This document shows, in pieces, positions 48,587-59,939 of a stretch of 64,000 bases of DNA. This DNA comes from Actinomucor elegans (lineage: Eukaryota; Mucoromycota; Mucoromycetes; Mucorales; Mucoraceae). Each line of letters starts with the position of its first letter. The first letter of the stretch is position 1. The position numbers were made by a program, and so were the translations under genes. The stretch is taken from assembly GCA_026027325.1 (NCBI GenBank), contig JAMSLZ010000003.1:1798001-1862000 (forward strand). The letters are read 5' to 3'. The notes below the pieces were generated by a model, which did not search any database, had not been told where the DNA came from, and saw only the letters and a program-made list of their open reading frames with translations.

Positions 48587-49945
48587 CTACCAGGCGATCC
48601 TAGCAAGCACAGGGCGATGGTCACTGATAATCAAACCATCATCAAATTCATTAGAAAGAACTGCGAAATGAAGCACTTTAACTTGAATTGTAGGACAACG
48701 AAGGGCCATAATGAAGTCAATACGAATAGGCGCTCTCTTGAACTCATCACCCTCACCAAAGCTGGTAAAGGTATCTCTAAACCCATAAAGACCACTCATG
48801 GTACCTGGGGCGCCTTTGGATTCAAGTCGAGTGACAAGTTCATAGCTTGCATCTACAAAGTATGATTCCTCTTCTTGCTGTTGTTGTTTTCTCATGTTAG
48901 CAAGTATTTGCCCTGGTCTAATGACGCGATGTGTAGGTAAAGTGATACTATTATCATCGGTACGTACAGGCTGTCCAGTTTTGCTGGAATAAGCAGATGC
49001 ACATACTTGATTTAGCTCTTGCAGGTTGGCAAGTGTATCATTACTACCCTTTGCATGTTCATACTTTGCACCAGTCAAAGTAATGTAAGCTGGGTCCTCT
49101 TCGGTGGAGTTCAAATCGCCTAATAAGAATACTGCACCTAATTTACTAGCTTCTCGTGCTCTTTCCAACATCAGCTTGGATGCTTCTTCTCTGGATAGGT
49201 TGCCTTTGTGATCCAAGTGTGCGTTGAATATGGTGAATATGGTATCATTCGAGTTCTTTTTAAATCTGCATGCATATTTTTTTTTTTTAGTTTCTATTAA
49301 ACGTTTTGTAATGCGTACAAGTTACTTACGTGACTTGAGTAGCGGTTCTCGGATGTCTAGCATCCCAACCTTTACTTCCAGCTACCTCGGGTTCCTACAG
49401 ACACGCATTTTTAGCTTATATTCAAGTTTTTTTCCCCACGCTTTACCTGCGATAGCCAGATAGTTTTCCAAGAATCAACTGTCAGAATTTCTCTGTTAAA
49501 AAAAAGGCATTAGTTTCTTTTATTTTTTTTAACTTATCAAACTATAGAGCAATACCTTTTATAAAACACGGCCGAGAATTCACCTTCTTTATCACCGTCA
49601 TTTCGACCTGCACCTACCCAACCATATTCTTCTCCTAAAAGTGCTTCGAGATCTTGAAGTTGATGGTAGACAGGTTCCTATTTTCAGAAACAGACGAATC
49701 AGTTTTCGGTTAAAATGCCTCCATTGAGTACCCTAACATGCCTGTAAAGCGAGTACATCAGGTGAATAAAGAAGAATAGTGTCCATGACTTTCCACTTTC
49801 GAATAGACCAAGGCTGCTCTTGTCCAAACTCGCTGACGTTGAATGGCTCCTCTTTTACAGGAGGAGCTGCAAAAGGAGTTGTTGGTGAATGATCATGATG
49901 ATCATGTCGAATGTTTAAAGTCATAAAATTCAATGTTCCGGCCAT
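48587..49945 (-). CDS. Endonuclease/exonuclease/phosphatase-fold hydrolase
   Basis: Exons 49742-49945, 49556-49677, 49447-49492, 49330-49394, 48587-49265; 371 residues. All active-site blocks of the EEP fold are present: FMTLNIRHD near the start, DVLALQE (metal-binding Glu, formed across intron 1), IFNAHLDHKG, LLGDLNS, and ISDHRPVLA at the end. Closest in style to single-domain cytosolic EEP proteins related to DNase I-like phosphodiesterases; substrate (RNA, DNA or phosphoester) is not predictable. Intron 1 uses a GC donor. The frame stays open upstream to 50182, but the start at 49945 has a strong context (aaacATGGCC) and the extra sequence looks unconserved. The 3' end faces the PRM10-like gene, with only 70 bp between stops. 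Confidence 0.88.
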
Positions 49946-50182
49946 GTTTGAAAAATAAAAGAGGAAGTCAATAGAGCGTTCACGCTGGAAAAAAAAAGAA
50001 TCTCTATATAATAAAGAAAACCCAAATGCTTCGGAACTTGAAAAATTGATTGGCTGGGTCATCTTGATTGTTCGCATACTCTTTTGAAGGTCAGCCATGT
50101 TTTTCCCTTCAATAGGAATGGTTAGCGTATATGTTGAGACGTTTCTGATGCGAGCACGAGGCCTATAGTCCAGGTGGGTCAT

Positions 50183-53070
50183 TCATTTTGGGATAAAGAA
50201 GATAACTCTAGATACGACTCATGAAATTGCAACAATGAGTCAGCTGTAGCCATACTTGGGAAACTTCAACCACGTCGTTGTTAAGCTCGGTATCTAGACA
50301 AATATATTATTATGTGGTTCTGCTTGAATCAAAAGTATATGATTTAACAGACATAATACGTTCTATGTCTTGTATCGATTAGATGAATGTTTGTATCTAA
50401 AGTAACCAAGTCCTGGTTACATAGTTCACATCTTTTAATTAAATAACTCATATCATACTTTATACATGTACGATATCCACCTGCTCCCATGGCATGTCTA
50501 GTTAATATTCGTGCTGTAATTCCCATATTTTAAGTATGTCTCACTGAGATATAATGCGTAAATTAACTACAAAGCCACTTTGATTCTCAGGGACGCATTG
50601 GATACTACATTAGTCTATCCTTTTTTTTAAAGAAAAAAAAACTTCGCATGATAGATAGGTGGCAAGTGATCCAGCAAGAGGGGCCCAGTACAGATCGGAA
50701 ATTAGCATGTGAGACTAGATATCAGACGATGTTTTTCAGCTTCATTCGTAGATAAAGGTTAGAAAATAATAAAAGCGCCAAATAGAAGAAGAACACACTA
50801 TACTCAAGTTATGTTTCAATAAATATTTGGATGGCTCATGCATCTATTAATGTGAAACGGGATGTTGATATACATATCGACATCTCAACGATCCCCTGTG
50901 TCACACGGCCCTCGAATTCCGGTGCCAAAAAGACGTAGTTACTTTCCAAATATGTCTCAAAAGGCTTTTGAACGCGCTTCTTCCTATACCAAAATTTTGA
51001 ACCTTTTGCATTACTTGTTCATATGCAGTATATATTTCTTCGTTCAATATGCGTATGAACTGTTTGTTAGATGCGGCAGTGGATTGACATATTTGATCTT
51101 TAGATTGTTATATAAAACACATATAACTTACGTCTCATTATATACTGAAAAATACGGTAGATATTCATTAAGATATAACTGCATAAAATCTCAGCAAGTG
51201 CATTATAACGATATTGATGAGAAATACTTGTCGGATGCAACATTAGATCTGAATCAGTTAAGTGATCTATTGATCATTATTAGATCTAGATCAGAAAATG
51301 CGAGTTTTACAGTCATTCACTAAAATATGATAGACCCGTGGTACTTTAATCAAACCATAGTTCTAGCATTTGAAATGGTTTATTATGAAGATGTACCGAT
51401 TATCAGATGCGATACTAAACTACAGTTAATGAGGGGTATGGAAAGAGGACGTTAAAAACGGGGCAATTTTACAAAAATTATTAAACTGTGTCCTATAAAC
51501 TTAATTTTTTTATAGAGCGCGAAGGCCGTTTTTACAAGGCATAGCTTATATATAGTACAATTATCTTATAGTTAAGGGTAAATAAATACTTAATTTTTTT
51601 AAAATGCACAATTCTCTTTACGTCAATCAATATAGCATTAAAATCTGTATAAACTTTTTTAAACTTCTTTTTGTATCAGATCGATTTATTATTCATAAAA
51701 CTATATCTGAAGAAAATCAAGAAAATTATATTTGGGCTAACCTTTTTGAACAATTGATAGGACAATATAATGCATATACGCTTATTAGTTGCTATATCAA
51801 CAGTACAGTGATATGATATCACCTAAGCCTTCTGGCATCATGCAATCATATGGTATTTAATATATCTCAATATGTACAATAGAATCTTTGGTCTTTATAA
51901 CTTATATAATAAAATACGACTGCTCGTTTTGCGGGATTCTATTCCTATTGTCTCTTTATTATTACTCTAAACACTCAGAACTTTTACAATGTTTTCTTTT
52001 GTTTCTTTAAAATTTACTAAAACTACCCATTCATTCCAATATATACGGAAAATAACATTCAGTGCATATATTGTAAATTAGAGAAAGAAAAAAAGATAAA
52101 AAAAATGAAGCAGAAGAATAATGCTAAAGATTAAAACATGCCTTTTGTTTGGTAATGAAAAGAGCCTCTCCGGTTTTATTTATATGTCGTCAAACTGCCG
52201 CATCGAGAGAACAAGACAAGCCTTTGTACTGATAACTAATTTAATTAAACGATAACGCTATTATACCGTATAAAACCTCAGACATATGGCTAGCAGTACA
52301 TGTTTGATAAGTCTCGAGAAAACACTTGGGAGTTGTTATTAGATTGACACAAGTTGACTTTAATCGCACATACATTTGCATTCATTAGCTGAACATTTCA
52401 TTTTTCATGTTAAATAATATATCTTTTTTCCTGATAGAAGACTGACTTTGACGATATCCCCTTTTTACACCGCTGCATTCTTCTACTGACCTGGATTTAA
52501 TGCTGTATAATGGTTACATATATTCAGAATTAGCTGCTACATTTATTAACATTATTGTTTGACTAAAATATTATTAGTATAATATTTAGTAATTGGCGTA
52601 AAACTGGTATATTTCATGTAATTTAGATTTATAGACCTATAGATCTGTCGACCAAACTCGACAAAATGCCGCATTTGACTTATTATGAGCTACATTCATA
52701 ATAGCTTGCTGTATTCAATCAAGCTTTACTTTAGTTCTAAAATTTTTATTGTGTTAATTATACTGTACTCATTTGTTAACTTGCGATTGTCATTAGCTTA
52801 CTGGCATTGACAGTTATTTGGTTTTATTAGAGTGATACACTGCCTAAGATTCATGCAACGCTGTGGGAACGTATTTATCTCAGTAAAAATAAAAGCCTGA
52901 TTTATTTGAATTATTATCGTTAATAGAAATATAAGAGATATATATATATATATATAGTAGCATTGGTAATAATAAGCTAAAGTTAGTTGTTGAAATACAA
53001 ATAGTAATAACGGGGATTATGTGCGAAGTTTTTTGGGGAAAAGATTAGGTAAATAGGGTACACTCTTGTT
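50183..53070. other. Intergenic with repeat copies; one doubtful ORF
   Basis: About 2.9 kb. Dispersed repeat copies lie at 51380-51430 (+), 52505-52545 (-) and 52637-52715 (-), and a TA microsatellite at 52937-52957. Apart from the ORF at 50862-51323 nothing looks coding. Confidence 0.5.
50862..51323 (+). CDS. Possible orphan membrane protein, doubtful
   Basis: A 153-residue ORF. A hydrophobic, aromatic-rich segment (LLHYLFICSIYFFVQYAYEL, about 47-66) is followed by a second weaker one. The tail has DEKYLSDATLDLNQLSDLL. A start at the internal ATG 50954 (MSQKAFERASS) is possible. No family recognised; an AT-rich chance ORF cannot be ruled out. Confidence 0.3.
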   Translation: MLIYISTSQRSPVSHGPRIPVPKRRSYFPNMSQKAFERASSYTKILNLLHYLFICSIYFFVQYAYELFVRCGSGLTYLIFRLLYKTHITYVSLYTEKYGRYSLRYNCIKSQQVHYNDIDEKYLSDATLDLNQLSDLLIIIRSRSENASFTVIH

Positions 53071-55292
53071 TTATGTCATGATATGAATGAAACGCTTGTA
53101 CCAAGGAAGGTTAGCGTCTTCTTCGGTGTTCTTTTCCTTGAGAAACTCAAAGTCAGCTCTACCAGTATCAATATCAATTTGATCAATTGGTATCATCTTG
53201 GATTTAGTATAGAACTTCAATACAATGAACAAGATCGCACACACAATGAGACCACCATAATTGCCGATCAGACCAACAGGATCAGCAGGAACAAAGTAAG
53301 AATAGCCAGCCATTAGGGCAATCACAACACAGGCAGCCATGCCAAACAAATCACCAAAGGGATGCAAGGGAGCTTTGATTGGTAAATCATAGATGGAGCG
53401 TCCCTGATGTTTCAGGGCTTTACGGAATCTATAGTGAGCAAAACAAATACCACCCCAAGTAACAAAACCAGCGACACCTGAAAGCTTAGTCAAGACAACG
53501 AAAAGTGCCTTTCCTGGAATAAAGGAAGTTGCAAAGGTCACAAGACTAACAAGCGAAGTACAAATCAAAGACCAAGTTGGAACACCACGTTTGGAAATAT
53601 ATGCTACATACAGAAACAGATTAAGTTCATCTTTTAAAGCCAACAGTAGTACAATCCTACTTACAGAGCTTACGGTGAGCAAGTCCTTCTTTTGATAAAG
53701 CACAGAGCATACGAGATGCAACATACATGCCGCTATTAGCACAAGAGAGAACCTATATGATTTGTTAGATGATGCCTCACAGAACATAGGTATACAAACT
53801 TACAGTAATCAAAATAACTGCATTCATGATATGGGCAACGCTTTGAAGGCCAGCTTTTTCAAAGACTATAGTAAATGGAGATACAGTGACAGAGCTGGAA
53901 GTACTTAAGTTGCGAGGGTCATCATAGGGAATGATCATACCCATTACAAAGACTAATAATAACATTTTAGCAGTGGAATACAAGTCGAATGATTGCTATT
54001 CTGTTCTACCTGAACCAAGGTAAAAGACAATGATACGCCAAAAGACATTCTTGATAGCACGGGGAACTTGCTATAATTTATGTAAGCAAAAGGCTGGTAC
54101 ACAGAACCAGAAACTATTTAATTACCTTTACTGGGTTCTCACACTCTCCAGCAGTGATACCCACGATTTCAGTACCTTGCATACTGAAAGAAGCCAATAC
54201 AAATGCATTCACAACACCAAGCGCTCCATTTGAAAAAGCGCCGGGACTATTCCAATACTTGAAACCAAACACTTCATGTGGATCATCATTGCTAAGGAAA
54301 GAATTAATGGAATGATTGCTATATAGTAAAATATACGTACCCAATTAAACCACCAGATGTAATACAACCAACAATAATAAAGACTAGAATCGCTACAATC
54401 TTGATCTATGGATACATGTGAGACAATATAAAACCATCTAAAACTGTTGATGTACTTACAACACTAAACCAGTATTCAGCCTCACCGTAGCTACGGGCGC
54501 CAAACATGTTTAAAGAAAAAATGATAACTAGCCAAATACCAGACCCTGTACAGAATTCTATCAGTCATTTGATCTGCATTATTATATATATGTCCGCTAC
54601 TACTTACAGGCCCAGCCAGGTACTTTATCCGTCCAGAATTCCATGACAAGAGGAAGTGCAGTCAATTCACTTGCGACAATAATAGCCCAACAAGCCCAGT
54701 AGTTATAACCAATCGTTGTACCAAATGAAGTATCGACAAACCGTCTACAGAAGACAGTAAAAGAACCTGACACCTAAGAATTCATGTAAATGCAATGCAG
54801 TCTTATTATGTATCTCCCCCCCTTTTTTTCCTAGATAAACTTACAGGAATGTATGTAGCCATTTCACCTAAAGAGAAAGTGACCCAGAACACGATAAAAC
54901 CGATAATACCATATGCAATCAATGCGCCCGCAGGGCCTGATTCAAATATAAAATGAGTTGGCTGTATAATCCCCCCCTCCAGATCAATTTACTCAAATCT
55001 TACCAGCAGCACTCAAGTTTGCACCTGCGGAGAGAAAGAGACCTTGACCAATGACTCCACCAAGCGAAATCATCTACATATAATATGAGTTTTTTTTTTC
55101 GTAATTGATTCATTCATTAGAACTTACAGCCAAATGACGAGCCTTTAGCGATCTCTTGAGTTTAGGTTGCTCTTGACTTTCTAACGAACTTGTAGTGATT
55201 CTATCATTCTGATCAGTCAATGTTTCAATTCTAGTTTCTTCTTTATGCGAAAAAGTAGACGCTCTGTCTATTTGTCTTTTTTCTGAATCCAT
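53071..55292 (-). CDS. Amino-acid permease (APC superfamily, YAT type)
   Basis: Exons 55128-55292, 55004-55073, 54845-54936, 54608-54773, 54460-54545, 54341-54405, 54126-54291, 54010-54070, 53804-53952, 53665-53752, 53071-53603; 546 residues. A hydrophilic cytosolic N-terminus is followed by RHLAMISLGGVIGQGLFLSA (TM1, split by intron 1), GPAGALIAYGIIGFIVFWVT, GEMATYIPVSGSFTVF, GYNYWACWAIIVASELTALP, SFSMQGTEIVGITAGE and GMIIPYDDP, all hallmarks of fungal plasma-membrane amino-acid:proton symporters, with 12 predicted membrane segments. The C-terminal tail is acidic (EKNTEEDANLPWYKRF). Eleven exons make it one of the most intron-dense genes here. Substrate specificity cannot be told. Confidence 0.95.
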
Positions 55293-58200
55293 ATTGATGT
55301 AAATAAAGAAAAGAGAAAAGAAGAATTTTGATGTGCTTATATACACTGTTTCCGTTCGATTAGGTTTGATATGGTTAGTATAATGAGCCTGTGAAAGGTG
55401 ATTTACTGCATATAAAAGGCATTTTGTATGCATTTTTACCTTCTGATAAAAACCAAAAATACTCAGTTTACTTTTATGAAATAGTTTCAACCTTATTAAT
55501 TATCATTTTTCTTTTTTGTGAGTGGAGGAGCTTTAAAAAAACTGTTATCCTTATCTTCTTTTTTTTTATTGCTTGGGCTTTTTCGCGTTTGAGATACTAT
55601 CGATTTACACTTCAAAATAAACTTTTCGATAAGGATATCTGTTTTCTCACAGATAATCTTTAGGATGTATCAGATCAAAAAGTAACACAATATCATCCTG
55701 TGACTTATACAGCCCAAGATGAATGCCAAATGAGAAGGGTTATATGATGGTGTGGGGAAAACACTCTCGTAAGATAAGGTAGCACAATGATAAAACCTTT
55801 TTTTTTTTTTTTTTTTTTTTGCTAGCTAAAATGAGGGTAAACTGCATTTCAGTACATAAGCCTTATGGATATGGATCGACAGATAGTCTGGGATAGGCTT
55901 TTGTAGACTGCATATCCGCCCCTAGTAAAAGCTTCGGCACACATCGAATCAATAATGAAACTTTGATCTGGGTTCATTGAAACAATACAAATGTCATGCA
56001 AGAAACTACTAATTAACCTGATATTGTACTCAAGACTTCCGCTATTGCTAAAGTGCAGTACTTGGCCGCGGCTATATATATAGGCAATGCATTTCCCACT
56101 CAATAAAGGGAAAAAAACGGTATTATGAGGCGTATTTACCCAAAAGCCCATTAAAAAGGCCACCTTTGTAACTATAGTGATCTGCCTTCAGAAGTTAATG
56201 AGAATTTTGTTTTTGTGTATCAAGATAGTACTCGTTTAAAGACACAAAAGCTATAGAATGGCATTTTAATATATTTCATTACAAAAGATGTTATGAGCAA
56301 CAGTGTTTTTTATCTAAATACAGCTTATCTCGATTCAAACAATGCCTATCTGTCGCACTTGTTACCCCAACGTTATTGACAATCGATGGGAGTCTCTATA
56401 CTACTGATACAAAAAGTAAGGGTCAGGTCTTGACATAAACGCAACAATCAAATATCGTACCTTATAAGGCACATAATAGCGACAAATCAGATCATGGGTC
56501 GTATTGATTCATATCTCGCGTTCTTCACTGGTAATTTGCCGCTGTAGAAATCCTTCTAACTAACTGCTTCGTTACTACCGTCACACACGAACTGCAATCT
56601 GTCGTAATAGCCGCATGCAGTTTTGTTCAAAAGGGTAGAGCCGAACAGACAACCAAAAGCAACTTCATTATTGTGATGCTAGTCTTTATTACGCATTCAC
56701 CACTTGGCATGAATTATTTCCCACTGACACTTATTGATGCTGTTTTCACCGCACTAACACACAATGAGAGAAGCTTAGTATCCCCCCGGACTTTCGCGAC
56801 CGATATCGTTTCGGAAGGAAAGACGTAGTGTTATGGAATTTAGTACAACCACCACAAAGGAAGCACTTGATCTGCTGGATCAGGTCATGTTTTTGTTTCA
56901 CAGATAGAAACCTGAATTGATTTGTAAATACCCACCAGATGAGAAGAATTCTTGAATATTCTATTTGGGGAGCTTACGTTAACAAAAATATATCATCAGA
57001 TCAAATAATACCACTATATCAGATACCACTTCATTATAATAATAATACAAGGCTTGCTGTACCATTCGCATAGTTTCTTTTGTATATGTACTTGAAATGA
57101 AATGCATGATGTGAATACTTGGTAGGAGTTTTAGGCATCATTTTAAGGGTTCGGAGCTATCTTGATTTTGTAACCTGAATCATATAGGTTTGTTCATTTA
57201 AGTATATGTCTGCTTATACAAAAGCTACTGTTTCTGATTTAGTGTAGCTGACCCACTGTATACTCAGATTAAAAAACTTGAAGCTGGTTTAACGAACGCT
57301 GAGATCACCCTTCCATTTGAATGTTGAAGGTTAAAACCAACAAATGTGATTAGGCATTCATTGAATTGAAGCTAAATTAAAGACCGAAAATACACTATAG
57401 TTCATTCTGAACAAGAAATATTGAATGCAACAATTGATTAGGATCAGTAGAGACATCTATAAATCATTCGATCGTTCGTATATGATATGTATGTTATTCC
57501 ATTTCAGCCATTAATGTAAAGTATACTCTTCGTACTTCGATCAAATAACGTTTCAAGTAGATACAGCAATTCATTTGTACATGCCCTAACAATCAGATGT
57601 GATATTAAATTACAATTAATCGTGAGATCTATAGATGTTGAAAATGCGACAACTCTGAAAGAGTCGTCAAGGTACTATCATGTATAAACGCTGCATCATG
57701 CTCTCATTTAGGTAAGCTTTTTGTTGAGAATATAAGCAATAATATACAGGAATAGTTTATTACTATCATAGACCTACTAAATTTAAAAGTATTGATAGGT
57801 ATATCAGGTATATTTATATTATCATGAAATATTCAAGCTACAGTCAAATTTTATAAGCCTACTAAGAATTAATTTTCTCAAATTTAATTCCATGATTTCA
57901 CGGAAATACTAAATAGCATTTACATCATTCGATGTGCGCTATAAAATGAAACACTAACTCAAGTAGCTCAGTTTGTGTGTAAAAACACATTTTTTCCTAA
58001 AGGCATGAGATGAAAATTGGCATCAGTATGACTCTCAAACAGAAGCAAAGTCAGTTTTATTTACCACCGGCCGCTCAGAATCACATGTGATTTGCAATTA
58101 AGTTCTCTATTTTCTCAATTACAAGGATCTACATAAGCTAGTATAAATATCAGTATTACTAGATGGACAGGAGTTTAAGTATGTATAGTACTTATATCTT

Positions 58201-58738
58201 GATGTAGCGGAAAGCTGATAAGGTACACATTTACATTTAATATTATATAATATTTATCTCTCAAAACAGCCAATTCTTGAGATTGTTTAATAGGCTTACT
58301 TTATCAAATAAGCATCATATACTTCTACACAGGCCCTCCATTAAAACATGGCACACACACGTATCTACTTGTAGCATGTTTTGTATGCAATTGATGATAT
58401 GCACTTTTGCCCAAGTTTAATGTATATTAGTACAAAGTAATAAATAGACATGTACACAAACAAGTTATGCCAAATTCATTGAACAAACATTCACGTGTAC
58501 TTCAACTTCAAATGAGTCATGTATACAGTTAAAAGTTTTTTTTATACTAGCCAAATGCAGTAGTTGATCTTCGTTCTCTTCCACCATAATATTGGCCCAA
58601 CCAAGAAGGAAAATCTTCACCATTTAAGTCAATCAAGTGTATAGTACAGTTAAGCTCTCAGTTGTAGTACTCGAGAACAGAAAACAAGAACTCAGCCCTT
58701 TGTGGCTCATTTAAGCTCAACATGTATAAATAGTGCCT
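55293..58738. other. Long intergenic stretch, repeat copy and possible decayed DNA
   Basis: About 3.4 kb. A poly-T run of 22 bases lies at 55799-55820. The section 56330-56880 is less AT-rich than its surroundings and may be decayed coding or transposon DNA, but every frame is interrupted. A dispersed repeat copy lies at 57559-57635 (+). The ORFs at 55391-55663 and 55849-56163 (-) show no recognisable domain. Confidence 0.5.
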
Positions 58739-59939
58739 ATGGTTGATCTTTCTTTTTATTACCATTGTATACACAACATGGATGCATCATATGAAAGAAA
58801 TGTTACTACATTGTTGACGACTATTATCTCTAATGCTACTGCTATTGTGCTGCTTGGTATATATGGGGATATTAATATAACTGACTATAGTGATGAGCTA
58901 TTGTTAGAGAAAAAAGATGATATTCGTTCATATGCAGGGTCACTTCATTTTCTGGTAGTCTTTCCTATTGTGTTTGTTATGGAGGCATCAAAAGCTCTAT
59001 GCCATTTTATCAAAGGAATATCTGTGGGCATGCCCTACAAATATATCCGCCTATTGTCCCAAGCAAGATACTTTATCGGTTATGATTCTGATGACGAAAG
59101 ATACGGTAAGTGAAGAATACTATACCATGCACATGGAGGATAATAAAATCCACGTAGATAGTGTGTCAATAAAGCATTTCGTTAAATTTAATATTCATAA
59201 AAATGTTATAGATAGCGCCCAATGGTCAATGGTTTGGCCTCCAAGATACTGGCCGAAAAACGTCCAAAAAGTTCAATACGCTGAGATATTGGCTCTGCGA
59301 AATGCATCCTATATTAGTGATCCTACCTTTGATGGTTTCTATTCTATAAAGAGTAGTACAAGCTGCTTATTTGGTGTCATTCAGTGCGTTTCCGCAATTA
59401 TAGTTTCTTGTATGCGCTTGCAAAATATAAACACAATGCACACAATGGACGTTTTGTCAATGATTTCAAGTTACTTTCTATTATGCATTGTAATCTCTGT
59501 GTTATGTAGGCCAGCCTATTATTGCAGACCTGTCGTATGCATGCCTCTAGAGGAATGGAAGACAAGCCACAAGATTAATGATGGATTATCATCTCAAAAA
59601 TTGCGCTTGCGTATCTATTCATTTTTTAGTAAAAAACGGGCGACGGCATTAGCTTTATTTTTCTTATTAACACCGTTATGTTTAATGGCTGCACTATTGA
59701 TTTACATCAACAAAAACGACACACTACTATTATCATTAAGTATACTTTGGATACTATCTACGACGGTAATTACACCTTTGATGTTCTTGCTAGCATTCCT
59801 TCTTGAAACTCAAATAGTCACATTTCTTCAAGTAACGGTTTCGCTGGGCTTGTTTATTACACTAGTAGTCCACTCTTGCTTAAACGCCACACCAGAACAA
59901 AAATACCCAAGTAATGTAAATTGGCTGCCACATTTCTAA
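58739..59939 (+). CDS. Orphan multi-pass membrane protein
   Basis: Two exons, 58739-59105 and 59158-59939, joined by a 52-nt GTAAGT...GTAG intron; 382 residues. About seven hydrophobic segments: TLLTTIISNATAIVLLGIYG, HFLVVFPIVFVMEASKAL, CLFGVIQCVSAIIVSCM, ISSYFLLCIVISVLC, ALALFFLLTPLCLMAALLIY, SLSILWILSTTVITPLMFLL and TVSLGLFITLVVHSCL. A soluble loop (about 100-180) has QWSMVWPPRYWPKNVQK. Without splicing the two halves are in different frames, so the intron is well supported. I recognise no family. ATG 58739 is the first in frame; ATG 58778 has a better context (aacATGGAT). TATA-like sequence precedes it (58725-58730). Confidence 0.7.

Noticed and set aside
49946..50182. In-frame N-terminal extension of the EEP hydrolase (79 extra residues)
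   Set aside because: The sequence is low in conservation features, while the ATG at 49945 has a strong context directly before the catalytic core.
55849..56163. 104-residue minus-strand ORF
   Set aside because: No domain, signal or splice support; similar ORFs arise by chance in this AT-rich DNA.
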